Below are positions 35,501 through 44,393 of a stretch of DNA of 53,598 nt, one piece after another. Source of the DNA: JADJXV01 sp964527785 (GTDB lineage: Bacteria; Bacteroidota; Ignavibacteria; Kapaibacteriales; UBA961); assembly GCA_964527785.1 (NCBI GenBank), contig CAZGNO010000021.1, forward strand, positions 1-53,598, in the 5' to 3' direction. Positions within the stretch are counted from its first letter, which is position 1. The number at the start of each line of letters is the position of its first letter. Position numbers and translations under genes: made by a program. The notes below the pieces were generated by a model. That model was given only the letters and a program-made list of their open reading frames with translations, was not told the DNA's origin and did no database searches.

Positions 35501-36397
35501 AATTCGTTGTGTAATAACTCAACTGCCGTTTATTCCGTAGTTGCAACACCACCAAGCACATTCCTGTGGACTGCTACAGGCGGAACAATTACAAACGGAA
35601 ATGGAACAAGTTCGGTTACTGTTCTGTGGGGAGAAACATCGGGTTCACTATCATTAACTCGAACAGCAACTTCAACAAACTGTTCAGCAAGTGCGAATTA
35701 CCCTGTTTCAATCAGTTCAACCCTTGCACCGACGATAACTAAAACAAGCGGAACAGAATGCGACGGGGAAACGGTAGTTCTTTCTGCTCCGTCGGGCTAT
35801 GCAAGTTATGTATGGCTATCAGGCGAAACAACTCAATCAATTTCAGTCAGTGCAAGCGGTACGTATTCAGTGACTGTAAAAGATGCAAACAACTGTACGG
35901 GAACTTCTGCTCCAATGGTACTTTCATTCAATCCGAAACCACAAAAACCAACAATTACCCGACGGGCTGATACGCTTTTTGCTACAGGTTCGGCAACAAG
36001 TTATCAATGGAAACGGAATTTGTTAGTTGTACCGAATGAGACGAAGCAGTTTTTAGTTGTCAGTGAACTAGGAAATTATACAGTTACGATTACTGATGTA
36101 AAGTCTTGCTCAGCTATTTCCGATGAATTTGTCGTTACGTCAACCGGAGTTGATGAAGGTTATCAAGCTGATGGAATTAATATTTACCCAAATCCAACCG
36201 ACGGAGAATTGCAGATTGAAATGCCTTTTGCAGGTGCAGAGTGCCGCGTAAGCACGGTATTAGGGGGGACAATTGCCAAACAGGAATTACAGTCAGGCAA
36301 AACATCTATTTCTTTGTCAGATTTTCCGGCAGGGATATATTGTGTGGAATTGACATCGGGCAGCCGGAGATTTGTACGGATGATAACCAAGAAGTAA
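32525..36397 (+). CDS. Large T9SS-sorted metalloprotease with IPT, PKD and Ig-like repeats
   Basis: This 1290-residue paralogue of the protein at 21735-24467 has the same order at its N-terminus: signal peptide (cut near AHGQC), shared module (22-165), IPT/TIG domain (about 192-287), then zinc-protease domain with HELGHGHQLGH (His433, Glu434, His437, His443) and Met-turn KVMHY (Met451). A PKD domain (about 505-590), three SprB-like repeats with WxPxxxLDNPT turns (about 590-840), several Ig-like domains with FCEGDSTILDAG and QWSNGATTQTITV, and a T9SS sorting domain (IYPNPTDG) follow. It probably digests extracellular protein, with the repeats as spacer or adhesion modules. The next gene copies its C-terminal half. 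Confidence 0.9.
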   Translation: MKTILIFCVIFVFTGIAAHGQCVQYPVPLAERIEGATVIVEGKIISQTSFKAGSAGMIYTRSVVDIYKIFKGLTGNKLNQIEITTEGGIFGNEAVRVSPSTPLSIGQTGVFFLQEHSKNDDFKGLEPFAWGQCVVSYDEQSHTVSDIFAKYSNPNYLYTAITKLLGNPYREVQNYQEKKSSIDKSARTLAANVTGFTPTTITAGTGTTLTINGSGFGNSYSGQAAVAFRNPDDGGASYATAGANRIVSWNDNQIQVKVPELAGTGTVRVTGVDGTQSTSAGTLTVDYSVFDVTDGNGAAQQTYLVNSNGNGGYTLTFNTNFNNNADANAAFKRALKSWRCNTYVNYAVATGTSAINCNNGTDGVNIVTFDDNCALGTGVLGVCYTYWSGCNTTYWRLRELDLVFKATAPNGGWNFGPGATTGNRYDFQSVAVHELGHGHQLGHIISNGKVMHYALGANSDVRTLNAVSDIAGGTDVVDRSINNKPCGPTAMVKLTAGTCDVGIPPTAAFTATPLQGCVPLTVNFTDQSTESPTSWLWDFKNDGSVTNTTQNPSYTYTVPGTYSVKLTATNASGSNSLTRTNYITVHSLPTIDAGTNQSVCYGTNIQLGGSPTATGTTPPYTYAWAPVTNLDNPTSANPTLTALFSIPTIYTLTVTDGRGCVSQKTVSISTFPRTAVNAGSDKSLCYGSGIGIGGTPTASGGAPPYNYSWIPNIGLDNPTISNPIASPTVNTAYVVTVTDANNCVERDTVAITMYARAIPNAGTDKSVCIGSSAPIGGTPAATGGTPPYTYLWSPATGLNAVTNANPVATPAITTDYILVVTDANGCSTRDTTKVTVNSLPTPTIIATRPTAFCEGDSTILDAGIFKSYLWSNNQTTRTITVNQAGSYTVKVINTNDCEATSPPIAITVHPKTTPAITSQKPTTFCEGENTVLDAGTGFKTYQWSNGATTQTITVTQAGDYSVTVTNANDCKAQSTPVNINVNPKPSAVISGPNSLCNNSTAVYSVVATPPSTFLWTATGGTITNGNGTSSVTVLWGETSGSLSLTRTATSTNCSASANYPVSISSTLAPTITKTSGTECDGETVVLSAPSGYASYVWLSGETTQSISVSASGTYSVTVKDANNCTGTSAPMVLSFNPKPQKPTITRRADTLFATGSATSYQWKRNLLVVPNETKQFLVVSELGNYTVTITDVKSCSAISDEFVVTSTGVDEGYQADGINIYPNPTDGELQIEMPFAGAECRVSTVLGGTIAKQELQSGKTSISLSDFPAGIYCVELTSGSRRFVRMITKK

Positions 36398-36484
36398 ATT
36401 TTTCATAGGTGATATAATTAGTCATAACTTTAGCCAGTAAAAAATCTTGCGTTATAATTTATTCACTTGCCAAAGGAAAAGGAA

Positions 36485-38038
36485 ATGAACCATCTAAGAA
36501 TTTCCAATACCATATCCAACATTACACTACACGGATATGCACTGGTTGCTTTATCGTTTGCGGGAGTAGCATCTGCTGAAGAGGAAAAGAAGAATACAGG
36601 TAGGGCGGCAATAGTAACGCAACCTGTTATTATTGATTGTGTTGCAAATGCGGGTAAAGATACTGCGCTATGTACTCACGGTGCATCACTCTCAATTGGA
36701 GGAAGTCCTAGTGCATCAGAAGGGACACCTCCATATACTTATGGGTGGTTTCCTGCAGCGGGACTTGATTATGTAGATAAGCCAAATCCGATTGCTACAC
36801 CTACGGTTACAACCGACTATATTCTTACAATTACAGATGCAAATAATATTCAAGCTCGTGATACTGTAAAAGTGATTGTAGATCCGTTGGTTGCTCCTGT
36901 CATTAAGGCACTAAAACCAACCACATTTTATACAGGTGAATTTACGATACTTGATGCCGGAAGTGGATATACGTCCTATCAATGGTCTAATGGTACAAAT
37001 ACACAGAAACTTACAGTCAGTGAAGCAGGTAAATATTTTGTGACAACGAGTAATGGAGGGGCATGCCGGGCAACATCCGACACTGTTGAAGTCATAGTTA
37101 AATATCCTAGTGTTAAGATTAGTGGTCCGGATCGAATAGCATGTGGACAGTCTGCGAGTTTCTTTGTATCTGTTGCACCACAGCCGAGTAAGATTTATTG
37201 GTCAGTACGTGGAATGTATGGAGATATTCAGTTTTCAGGTCAAGGGAGTAGTGGAATTAGCTTTTGGGGAGGAGCTTCAGGATTTTCCGTATATGTTACC
37301 TGCGAATTCGCTGCAACAGGTAACTTCTTGAGTGACGGTAGATTTGTTGCGATTGATGCCAGACCAATATCAATAACTGCTAAGAGTGGCTTGGAGTGTG
37401 AAGGTGATAGTATTGTACTTTCCACTTCAGGTTTTCCTGGTTCAGTGACCTGTCGCTGGTCAACCGGAGAAATTGCTCCATCAATAACAGTAAAATCAAG
37501 TGGTTCGTACTGGGCAACGCCTGTTGATTTGCAACCATGTTTCACTACATCGGATACTAGGGTAATCTTATTCAATCCTCCACCTCCAAAACCAACGATT
37601 ACTCAACGTGCTGATACTCTTTTTTCAACAGCAGCAGAGAGCTATCAATGGAAGCGGTATAATAAGATTCTTCCGAATGAAACCAAACAATTTTTAGTTC
37701 TGAAAAGAACAGGCGATTACTCCGTTACCATTAATGATAAAAAATCATGCTCGTCTGTTTCAGATGATTTTGATGTTACATCTACAGGAGTAGATGAGCC
37801 ATTCCAAAGTGCTAGCATTAATATTTACCCGAACCCGACTGATGATGATATTCAGATTGAAGTGCCGTTTAGCGGTGTGGAGTGCCGAATAAGTACAGTA
37901 CTGGGCATGACAGTTGTCAAGCAAGTTTTAGAATGGGGCAAAACATCTATATCTTTGTCAGATTTCCCGGCAGGTATATATTGTGTGGAATTGACATCGG
38001 GCAGCCGGAGATTTGTACGGATGATAACTAAGCAGTAA
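36485..38038 (+). CDS. T9SS-sorted Ig-like repeat protein, partial tandem duplicate without protease domain
   Basis: The ATG at 36485 (517 residues) is chosen because AAAGGAAAAGGA lies just upstream; an in-frame TTG 18 bp earlier is less likely. The signal peptide is unusually long (VASAEEE, cut near residue 32). One SprB-like repeat (GTPPYTYGWFPAAGL), Ig-like domains (TTFYTGEFTILDAG, QWSNGTNTQKLTV, ISGPDRIACGQS, GLECEGDSIVLS) and a T9SS sorting domain repeat, in the same order, the C-terminal half of the preceding protein. The last 80 or so bp of the two genes are nearly identical. The IPT and protease domains are absent, so it is a non-enzymatic surface protein. Confidence 0.82.
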   Translation: MNHLRISNTISNITLHGYALVALSFAGVASAEEEKKNTGRAAIVTQPVIIDCVANAGKDTALCTHGASLSIGGSPSASEGTPPYTYGWFPAAGLDYVDKPNPIATPTVTTDYILTITDANNIQARDTVKVIVDPLVAPVIKALKPTTFYTGEFTILDAGSGYTSYQWSNGTNTQKLTVSEAGKYFVTTSNGGACRATSDTVEVIVKYPSVKISGPDRIACGQSASFFVSVAPQPSKIYWSVRGMYGDIQFSGQGSSGISFWGGASGFSVYVTCEFAATGNFLSDGRFVAIDARPISITAKSGLECEGDSIVLSTSGFPGSVTCRWSTGEIAPSITVKSSGSYWATPVDLQPCFTTSDTRVILFNPPPPKPTITQRADTLFSTAAESYQWKRYNKILPNETKQFLVLKRTGDYSVTINDKKSCSSVSDDFDVTSTGVDEPFQSASINIYPNPTDDDIQIEVPFSGVECRISTVLGMTVVKQVLEWGKTSISLSDFPAGIYCVELTSGSRRFVRMITKQ

Positions 38039-38157
38039 ATGCTGCTATTCGTAGTATTGTGTAGGTAATATAATGGCAGTGGGCAAACATTGCCGAAAGT
38101 AGTAATTATTAACGTAAGAAGCTCCAAGCACCGAACGGGAGTATATCCAATTATAGA

Positions 38158-40077
38158 ATGATACGATATTTTGCAGTTTTTTTATTGTTTGTAGTATTTC
38201 CTTTCAAACTTTGCGCTCAAGAACAGTGGGGAAATGTACGGAATTGCCGTGAATTGAATTCGGCGAGCGATGATTTTGCTCCCGTTTGGAATCCTGTGCA
38301 GCAGCTTCTTTGTTTTAATTCTGACCGTTCTGGACGTTCCGTTTTTTATATTGCATCCCAAAACTCCCGCACCTCATTTTCTGCACCCGCTGTTCTGAAT
38401 GACGTTCTTAATGCCAAGCGCGGTAATCAGTCGTACCTTACCATTACACCAAAAGGTGAGGCATATTTTTCTGCTTTTAAACTTGGCGAACAGCGTTCTT
38501 TCCTCTCAATTTTCAGAAGCTCAATAAATGGTTCTCTGTGGAATCCTCCTATGCTAGTCGAAGAATTGGCTGATGAATCGTTTACATCGCACCCCACAAT
38601 TTCACGTAACGGTTTAACTCTTGTCTTTTCTTCCGACCGCATCAGTGGAATTGGCGAGACAGACCTGTGGATTACCCGTAAGCAAACCGACGGCAATTGG
38701 TCACAGCCACTCAACATTGGCGAAACCATCAATTCTTCCGGTAATGAAATTACCCCCTTTCTTGCCGGAGAAGATTCGCTCTATTTTGCTTCCGACGGAT
38801 GGGGCGGCAAAGGCGGATATGAAATTTTTCTTTCAATCAAAGTCGGAGGATTATGGCAACCGCCTATCCCGCTTTCAGAGATAAATTCAGAATATGATGA
38901 TTCGGACTTTGCACTGTTGGATGACGAAAATGCACTTTTTGCGTCGAATAAAACGGGCGGCTCCGGCAAACTTGACATTTATCAAACCCAAAGAAAACCG
39001 GCAACAGAGTCAAATCAAACACTTGAGGTAAAACTCTCTACCATTGTTCCGAATATTATTGTTCAAGAACGGGAGGACGGCAAGGGATTGCCGGTAATAC
39101 CTGTTCTGTATTTTGCACAGAACTCCGATGTACTTCATCCCCGCTTTAAAAAGGGAAAAACCTCACAGTTCTCCGAGGAAGATATTACTCTTGACAGTGA
39201 TTCAATGTATGCCCTGACTCTTGATGTTATCGGTTCACGAATGAAACAGGATACATCCGCAATTCTAATTGTTGTAGGTTGGGCGGACAAATCTACCCAT
39301 CTTGAAACAATTGAACTCGCCGGGAGACGCTCAGAAACCATCAAGAAATATCTTACGGAACAGTGGAATGTTGCAGAAAACCGAATTGTAATTCATGCTT
39401 CAGAAACTGTAGATACTACCGTTTTAAAAGTGAAAGGGCAATACACGCGCGTGGATTTACAATCTGATTCTCCGGGGTTATTTGCTCCGGTTATTCCTCG
39501 TCATGGAACATTAAAAATAACTCCTTCACAATTAGAGTTTAGTGTTGATGCCCGTCCCCGCAATCTATTGAAAACTTGGCAATGTTTCGTGGGGGGTAAG
39601 GTTATAGCAATTTCAAAAAATGATAAATTACCGACTCAATTTACCATCCAGAGTAAAGACCTTCATTCATCTTACAGTTCCGACTCGCTTGAAATTACGC
39701 TCCGTGCTACCGATACGACGGGTAATCCGGCTGTACGAACAATAGTGCTTCCTGTTCAGCATATTCGCACAAAATCTAACACCTTTACAGGTAGTGACTA
39801 TCTTTTACCTGTTTTTCAGCCGATGTTTGCAGCGGCAATGGTTGAAAATATTACTCGAAACAGGGGAGTCGGTGCTATTATTCTTCAACCATATACTGAT
39901 GCCTCAGGAAAGTTGAATCCTCTTTGCCGCGCAGCTATTGAAGAGATTAAGTCACGAGCAATAAAACAAAATCTCTCTGTAAAGGTTGTTCCAAGAAAAG
40001 ACAAAGAACTTCCGGTACTTATCGAACAATTTGCTCCATTGTATCTAAGTATTGCCATTGAACGTCGCGAACCATAA
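38158..40077 (+). CDS. PD40-repeat protein with OmpA-like segments
   Basis: The 639-residue exported protein (signal cut near LCAQE) has four PD40/WD40-like repeats (about 40-280) with FNSDRSG, FSSDRISG, FASDGWGG and FASNKTGG blades. A degenerate OmpA-like segment follows (about 320-440) with LAGRRSETIKKYL in place of the usual peptidoglycan-binding helix. A second OmpA-like segment lies at the C-terminus (about 545-639; LQPYTDASGKLNPLCRAAIE). PD40-OmpA proteins of Bacteroidota sit at the outer membrane and some (PorE-like) belong to T9SS. Whether this one binds peptidoglycan is uncertain because the motifs are weak. It precedes the cytochrome b gene by 42 bp. Confidence 0.75.
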   Translation: MIRYFAVFLLFVVFPFKLCAQEQWGNVRNCRELNSASDDFAPVWNPVQQLLCFNSDRSGRSVFYIASQNSRTSFSAPAVLNDVLNAKRGNQSYLTITPKGEAYFSAFKLGEQRSFLSIFRSSINGSLWNPPMLVEELADESFTSHPTISRNGLTLVFSSDRISGIGETDLWITRKQTDGNWSQPLNIGETINSSGNEITPFLAGEDSLYFASDGWGGKGGYEIFLSIKVGGLWQPPIPLSEINSEYDDSDFALLDDENALFASNKTGGSGKLDIYQTQRKPATESNQTLEVKLSTIVPNIIVQEREDGKGLPVIPVLYFAQNSDVLHPRFKKGKTSQFSEEDITLDSDSMYALTLDVIGSRMKQDTSAILIVVGWADKSTHLETIELAGRRSETIKKYLTEQWNVAENRIVIHASETVDTTVLKVKGQYTRVDLQSDSPGLFAPVIPRHGTLKITPSQLEFSVDARPRNLLKTWQCFVGGKVIAISKNDKLPTQFTIQSKDLHSSYSSDSLEITLRATDTTGNPAVRTIVLPVQHIRTKSNTFTGSDYLLPVFQPMFAAAMVENITRNRGVGAIILQPYTDASGKLNPLCRAAIEEIKSRAIKQNLSVKVVPRKDKELPVLIEQFAPLYLSIAIERREP

Positions 40078-40119
40078 GATACACATCAAATCTTAATTCT
40101 ACTATAAAACAACCGCGAT

Positions 40120-41328
40120 ATGCCTTCAACACTGCAATCATCACTTCGTTCCGTTAAGCATTGGTGGCGTGTTCGACTGGGCAATTCTTCACTTCCTCCC
40201 GAAGAAAAAGGAGCTAAACTTCCTGCTCTGTGGATTGATTGTATACGTCTGGCAGGAGTGTTTTTAGGTGTATTAATACTAACCGGAATTCTACTTTCAC
40301 TCAATTATGAACCATCGGTAAGACCGCTGTCGCAAAATGGTACTCCGGTGGCAATTGCTCGTGCTTATAAAACGGTGGTGGTTAATTCCGATACGCTTTG
40401 TGTTCAAAATGAAGTGTTGCTTCTTCCTATACGAGCCGCTGATAGTGTGCAATTTCCTGCCGAACATTTGCACAATATCCAAATTATGCGTGATGAGCAG
40501 GGGCAGATTTTAACCGCCAATGCCGCAACAGCAAGTATTGAACAGAGAATTATGCAACAAATTCCGTTTGGGGCAATTATTCGTGGAGTGCATATAATAA
40601 GTGTTCATTGCTTTATCGGATGTTTGGTAATTGCATTTATCATGCTTTTTTTTAGACGCGGTTATCGTGCTCCACTCGAATTGATATGGTTTCAAACTAT
40701 TGGAATTATTGTAATTGCGCTGTTTTCAGCTTTTACCGGTCATATTCTGCCATGGAATATGCTTGGGTATGTATCTGCTCAAATTGTACTCAGTGCAGCA
40801 AGTTATTTACCTTTCGGTGAAACGATTGCTACAATACTGCGGAGCGGAGCAACCCTCCAACCGGCTACACTTCCGCGTATGTTTATTATACATATTTTAG
40901 TTTGCCCGTTTATAATGGTTTTGATGCTTCGTTCTGTATTTAGGTTAGCAGGAAAATTAGGCGATATAGGCAGGTATAGTCGTTTATCATATATCTCTTT
41001 AGCCGGTATAACAATTATTACACTGGCATTAATTGCGATTGTTGTTGCACCCTTTGGGGGATATTTGGAGCGATTGCCGGTGGATTTGAGCAGAGCAGTG
41101 AGTGGTACATCTGCTCTCGGTCCAAGCTGGTATTTTCTTCCTGAATTTCAGATTCTTAGGATTTTTCCAATGGATTTGGCAATACTCATTCTTAGTGCTT
41201 GGTGTTTTTTTTGGCTGTTACTTCCTTTTGTAGGGGTAAGTTCACATCGTAAACGGATTATGATGTGGATATGCGGAGCGGTGTTGTTGATATTTATTTT
41301 AGTGCTGGGTATCGGCGGGTTGTTTTAG
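40120..41328 (+). CDS. Aberrant cytochrome b (b6/subunit IV-type) lacking bH haem ligands
   Basis: The 402-residue membrane protein aligns with cytochrome b of bc/b6f complexes: helix B start IRGVH, PLELIW, the Qo-helix FTGHILPWNMLGY, LPRMFIIH, and a subunit IV-like end with PSWYFLPEFQILRIFP. The bL-type histidines are present (His158, His258). The paired bH positions 14 residues further are Ala172 and Ser272 (Val273 at +15). The PEWY Glu is Ser336. About 50 extra residues lie between the first two helices (about 64-146). No Rieske or cytochrome c1/f gene is adjacent. It is probably a one-haem derivative unable to bifurcate electrons in the normal way, or a membrane protein with a new role. 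Confidence 0.83.
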   Translation: MPSTLQSSLRSVKHWWRVRLGNSSLPPEEKGAKLPALWIDCIRLAGVFLGVLILTGILLSLNYEPSVRPLSQNGTPVAIARAYKTVVVNSDTLCVQNEVLLLPIRAADSVQFPAEHLHNIQIMRDEQGQILTANAATASIEQRIMQQIPFGAIIRGVHIISVHCFIGCLVIAFIMLFFRRGYRAPLELIWFQTIGIIVIALFSAFTGHILPWNMLGYVSAQIVLSAASYLPFGETIATILRSGATLQPATLPRMFIIHILVCPFIMVLMLRSVFRLAGKLGDIGRYSRLSYISLAGITIITLALIAIVVAPFGGYLERLPVDLSRAVSGTSALGPSWYFLPEFQILRIFPMDLAILILSAWCFFWLLLPFVGVSSHRKRIMMWICGAVLLIFILVLGIGGLF

Positions 41329-41496
41329 AGAGCGTTTTTTTAAACAACGGATATCTCTATACCCTAAGTGATATAAAAACAAGCTCAACGCTAAATATTG
41401 GTGCTATTGGTTTTTTTTCATACGCTTGAGCAATAGTTTCGGTAATTTTCCGTACATAATAAAAAAATCATTCAGTTCTATCCGGAAGGGGTCGTC

Positions 41497-44388
41497 ATGA
41501 AACTCATTCGACTATTGTTTGCTCTGTGTATTATAGCCATAAGCATCGTCACCAACGGTTTTGCTGCTATAAAACCGGGTGTTATTGTCGTCAAATTTAA
41601 ATATGATTCACCTCTCGGTTTGAAATGGCTGGAGCAGAAACGTGGCGGAGAACTGTCGGAATTTACAGCACTTCTGGGTAGACATACTTCACGAGGATAC
41701 ATAAGCGATGCAACCTTAAAAGCCGTTTCAAAGCGTGAAGCGCAGCTACACCCCTCTTTGCAAAAATCACCACGTTCATTATCTGAAAACCTCTCCTCTA
41801 TTTGCGTACTTGATTGCTCTCATTCACTTGATGTAGAATTACTTGCCCGTAAAATCGCTTCAAATCCGAATGTTGAATATGCCGAGCCGATGCCTGAACA
41901 TACACTCGTTTTCGAGCCGAACGACCCCAATTTTCTCTCTGATCAATATAATGTACAAACAGTCAAAGCTATCGAAGCGTGGGATGCTTTCCCTTCGGAT
42001 ACCGCACCTATACTTCTTGCAATTGTTGATACCGGTGTAGATTACAATCACGAAGATCTGGCAGCAAATATATATGTTAATCCCGGTGAAAGCGGTAATG
42101 ATTCAAAAGGGAATGATAAGAAAACCAACAATATTGATGATGATAATAACGGCTATATAGACGATTGGCACGGTTGGGATTTTGTCAGCTCTACATCAGA
42201 GACTGGACAAGATAACGACCCTATCCCCGGGCATAGACACGGAACGCACTGCGCAGGAATAGCAGGGGCGGTTATTAATAATCAAATCGGGATAGCAGGA
42301 ACAGCCCGCTATGTTCGTATACTTCCCGTGAAAATTGGGAATGACAAAGGAAGTTCATCTATAGAAAACGGTTATGACGGTATTTTGTATGCTGCTACTG
42401 TGGGTGCTAAAGTGATAAGTTGCAGTTGGGGAAGCCAAACGCCTGCCCAGTCTGAAAGGGAAATTACTGCAACCGCAATTTCATTAGGTTCATTGATTGT
42501 GGCGGCATCGGGGAATGACGGACAAAATATAGCTTTTTATCCTGCTGCTTACCCAGATGTTCTCTGTGTAGCAGCTACCGCAAGAGACGATATTAGCGCA
42601 AGCTACTCTAACTTTAATAGGTCTGTTGATGTGTCTGCACCCGGTTCCTCGATTTACTCAACTATACCGAATAACCTCTACGAAAATGAAAGCGGGACTT
42701 CGATGGCAACCCCTTGTGTTGCCGGAGTTGCTGCAATGGTGCGCCAGAAATTTCCAAATTACACACCGCTTCAAATTAAAGAACAAATTAAGGCAACTGC
42801 CGATAATATAGATTCATTAAACCCTGAACGTGCAGGGTATATAGGCAGAGGTAGGGTAAATGCTCTGCGCGCAATATCCGACAGAAACACCCGCTCAGCC
42901 ATACTCTCAAAGTTTCATGTAACGGATGCTAACGGAGACGGACTTCTCGAGCTCGACGAAAAAGTTGAAGTGAAAATCACGGTCAAAAACATCTTGGCAT
43001 CGGTACAAAATCTTGTAGTAGAGCCAAAATTCCCTGAAAATTTGGGGGTTGTTTTTACACCCCAGATTTTTAATGCAGGAGATTTTGCTACCCTTGAGGA
43101 GAAGGAACTTTCCATTCCACTCGTTTTTACCGTTCCCAAAAACGCACCCGAAAATTACAATATGGAAATTAAACTAGTTTTTCGTGATTCAATCGGGACT
43201 ATTTCCAATTCGACGTTTGCTCTGACAGTTAACCCTACCTACCGCACAATGGCAGCGAATAATATAACAGTTACATTTAATAGCATTGGTAATATCGGCT
43301 ACAACGATTATCCCTCAAATTTTCAAGGTGACGGGTTTAGTTATAAGAAAAAACCCGGTTTACTCTTTGAAGGTGCATTGATGATTGGTACATCCGAAGC
43401 ACGTCTTTCTAATGTTGCCCGCTCATCGTTTAATACGAATGCTCAGGATAGGTCGTTCTATTTGAGAAAGTCATTCAGTGTTAAAATGCCGGGGATTGTT
43501 TCACTCCAAGACGGTCAAGCTGAATTTGCCGATCTGGATGATTCTACAGATGTCGGTGTAAGCGTCAAGCATAATGCCTATCAATTTTCAGGTAATGGAA
43601 ATGATGACTTTGTAATCGTTACGTATGACATTACCAATACATCTCCGCGTGATTTTACAACCCTTCATGCAGGATTGTATTTTGATTGGGATATTAGTCC
43701 GTCTGGTCAGAATAATATAGTACGGCTGGATGAGCAGGACGGCTTCGGATATGTATATTGCGCCAAACCGGATACTTTTCCCGTTGTAGCGGTGGCACTT
43801 CTCAGCCCTCAGAAACTAAATTTCTTTGCTGCAGACAATGACGGAGTGTATTCGAATTCGAGTATATACGGTGGTTTTACGCGTAGTCTCAAATGGCTGA
43901 TGATGTCGAGCGGTATCGGGCGGCGTGTCTCAAATCCAACGGATATATCTATGGTTATAGGTGCAGGACCGATGATGTTGCCACGTGGGGAAACCGTTCG
44001 TGTCGGTTTTGCTATCGGTGCGGCAGATATAACCGGTAATTTGCGCGGGATAATCAAAAAAGCACGTCAAACCGCCAAAGATAATAACATTGACAGTGGA
44101 TTCGTATTCAGCCCATTACCCACAACCCCTTCGCTCATATCAGTGAATAAAACTGACGGAGGAAGCGGTAATTATACGGCTGTATATACACTGGCGGACA
44201 ATACCTATATGAAAATGGATATTGTAAATTCACTAGGGGCTGTCATCAAAACCATAAAAGATGATTTTGTATCTGCCGGCGAATATTCACAAACCTTTAC
44301 CATGAGCGAAGTAGCTCAAGGTGCATATTTTGTACGTTTTCGTTCAGGCGGTCGTACGATGGTGTTACCGTTATTTGTAATCAGATAG
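41497..44388 (+). CDS. T9SS-sorted subtilisin-family serine protease
   Basis: The 963-residue secreted S8 peptidase has a signal peptide (cut near GFAA) and an N-terminal inhibitor-like pro-region (about 25-135). The catalytic domain contains Asp178 in AIVDTGVDYNHEDL, His248 in GHRHGTHCAGIAG, the oxyanion Asn340 in AASGNDG and Ser402 in SGTSMATPCVAGVAA. Long beta-rich domains of unknown fold follow (about 460-880), then a T9SS sorting domain (IVNSLGAVIK, GAYFVRFRSG, LPLFVIR). It is an extracellular protease, probably for nutrient acquisition. Five bp separate its stop codon from that of the convergent punA gene. Confidence 0.93.
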   Translation: MKLIRLLFALCIIAISIVTNGFAAIKPGVIVVKFKYDSPLGLKWLEQKRGGELSEFTALLGRHTSRGYISDATLKAVSKREAQLHPSLQKSPRSLSENLSSICVLDCSHSLDVELLARKIASNPNVEYAEPMPEHTLVFEPNDPNFLSDQYNVQTVKAIEAWDAFPSDTAPILLAIVDTGVDYNHEDLAANIYVNPGESGNDSKGNDKKTNNIDDDNNGYIDDWHGWDFVSSTSETGQDNDPIPGHRHGTHCAGIAGAVINNQIGIAGTARYVRILPVKIGNDKGSSSIENGYDGILYAATVGAKVISCSWGSQTPAQSEREITATAISLGSLIVAASGNDGQNIAFYPAAYPDVLCVAATARDDISASYSNFNRSVDVSAPGSSIYSTIPNNLYENESGTSMATPCVAGVAAMVRQKFPNYTPLQIKEQIKATADNIDSLNPERAGYIGRGRVNALRAISDRNTRSAILSKFHVTDANGDGLLELDEKVEVKITVKNILASVQNLVVEPKFPENLGVVFTPQIFNAGDFATLEEKELSIPLVFTVPKNAPENYNMEIKLVFRDSIGTISNSTFALTVNPTYRTMAANNITVTFNSIGNIGYNDYPSNFQGDGFSYKKKPGLLFEGALMIGTSEARLSNVARSSFNTNAQDRSFYLRKSFSVKMPGIVSLQDGQAEFADLDDSTDVGVSVKHNAYQFSGNGNDDFVIVTYDITNTSPRDFTTLHAGLYFDWDISPSGQNNIVRLDEQDGFGYVYCAKPDTFPVVAVALLSPQKLNFFAADNDGVYSNSSIYGGFTRSLKWLMMSSGIGRRVSNPTDISMVIGAGPMMLPRGETVRVGFAIGAADITGNLRGIIKKARQTAKDNNIDSGFVFSPLPTTPSLISVNKTDGGSGNYTAVYTLADNTYMKMDIVNSLGAVIKTIKDDFVSAGEYSQTFTMSEVAQGAYFVRFRSGGRTMVLPLFVIR

Positions 44389-44393
44389 TAGGG

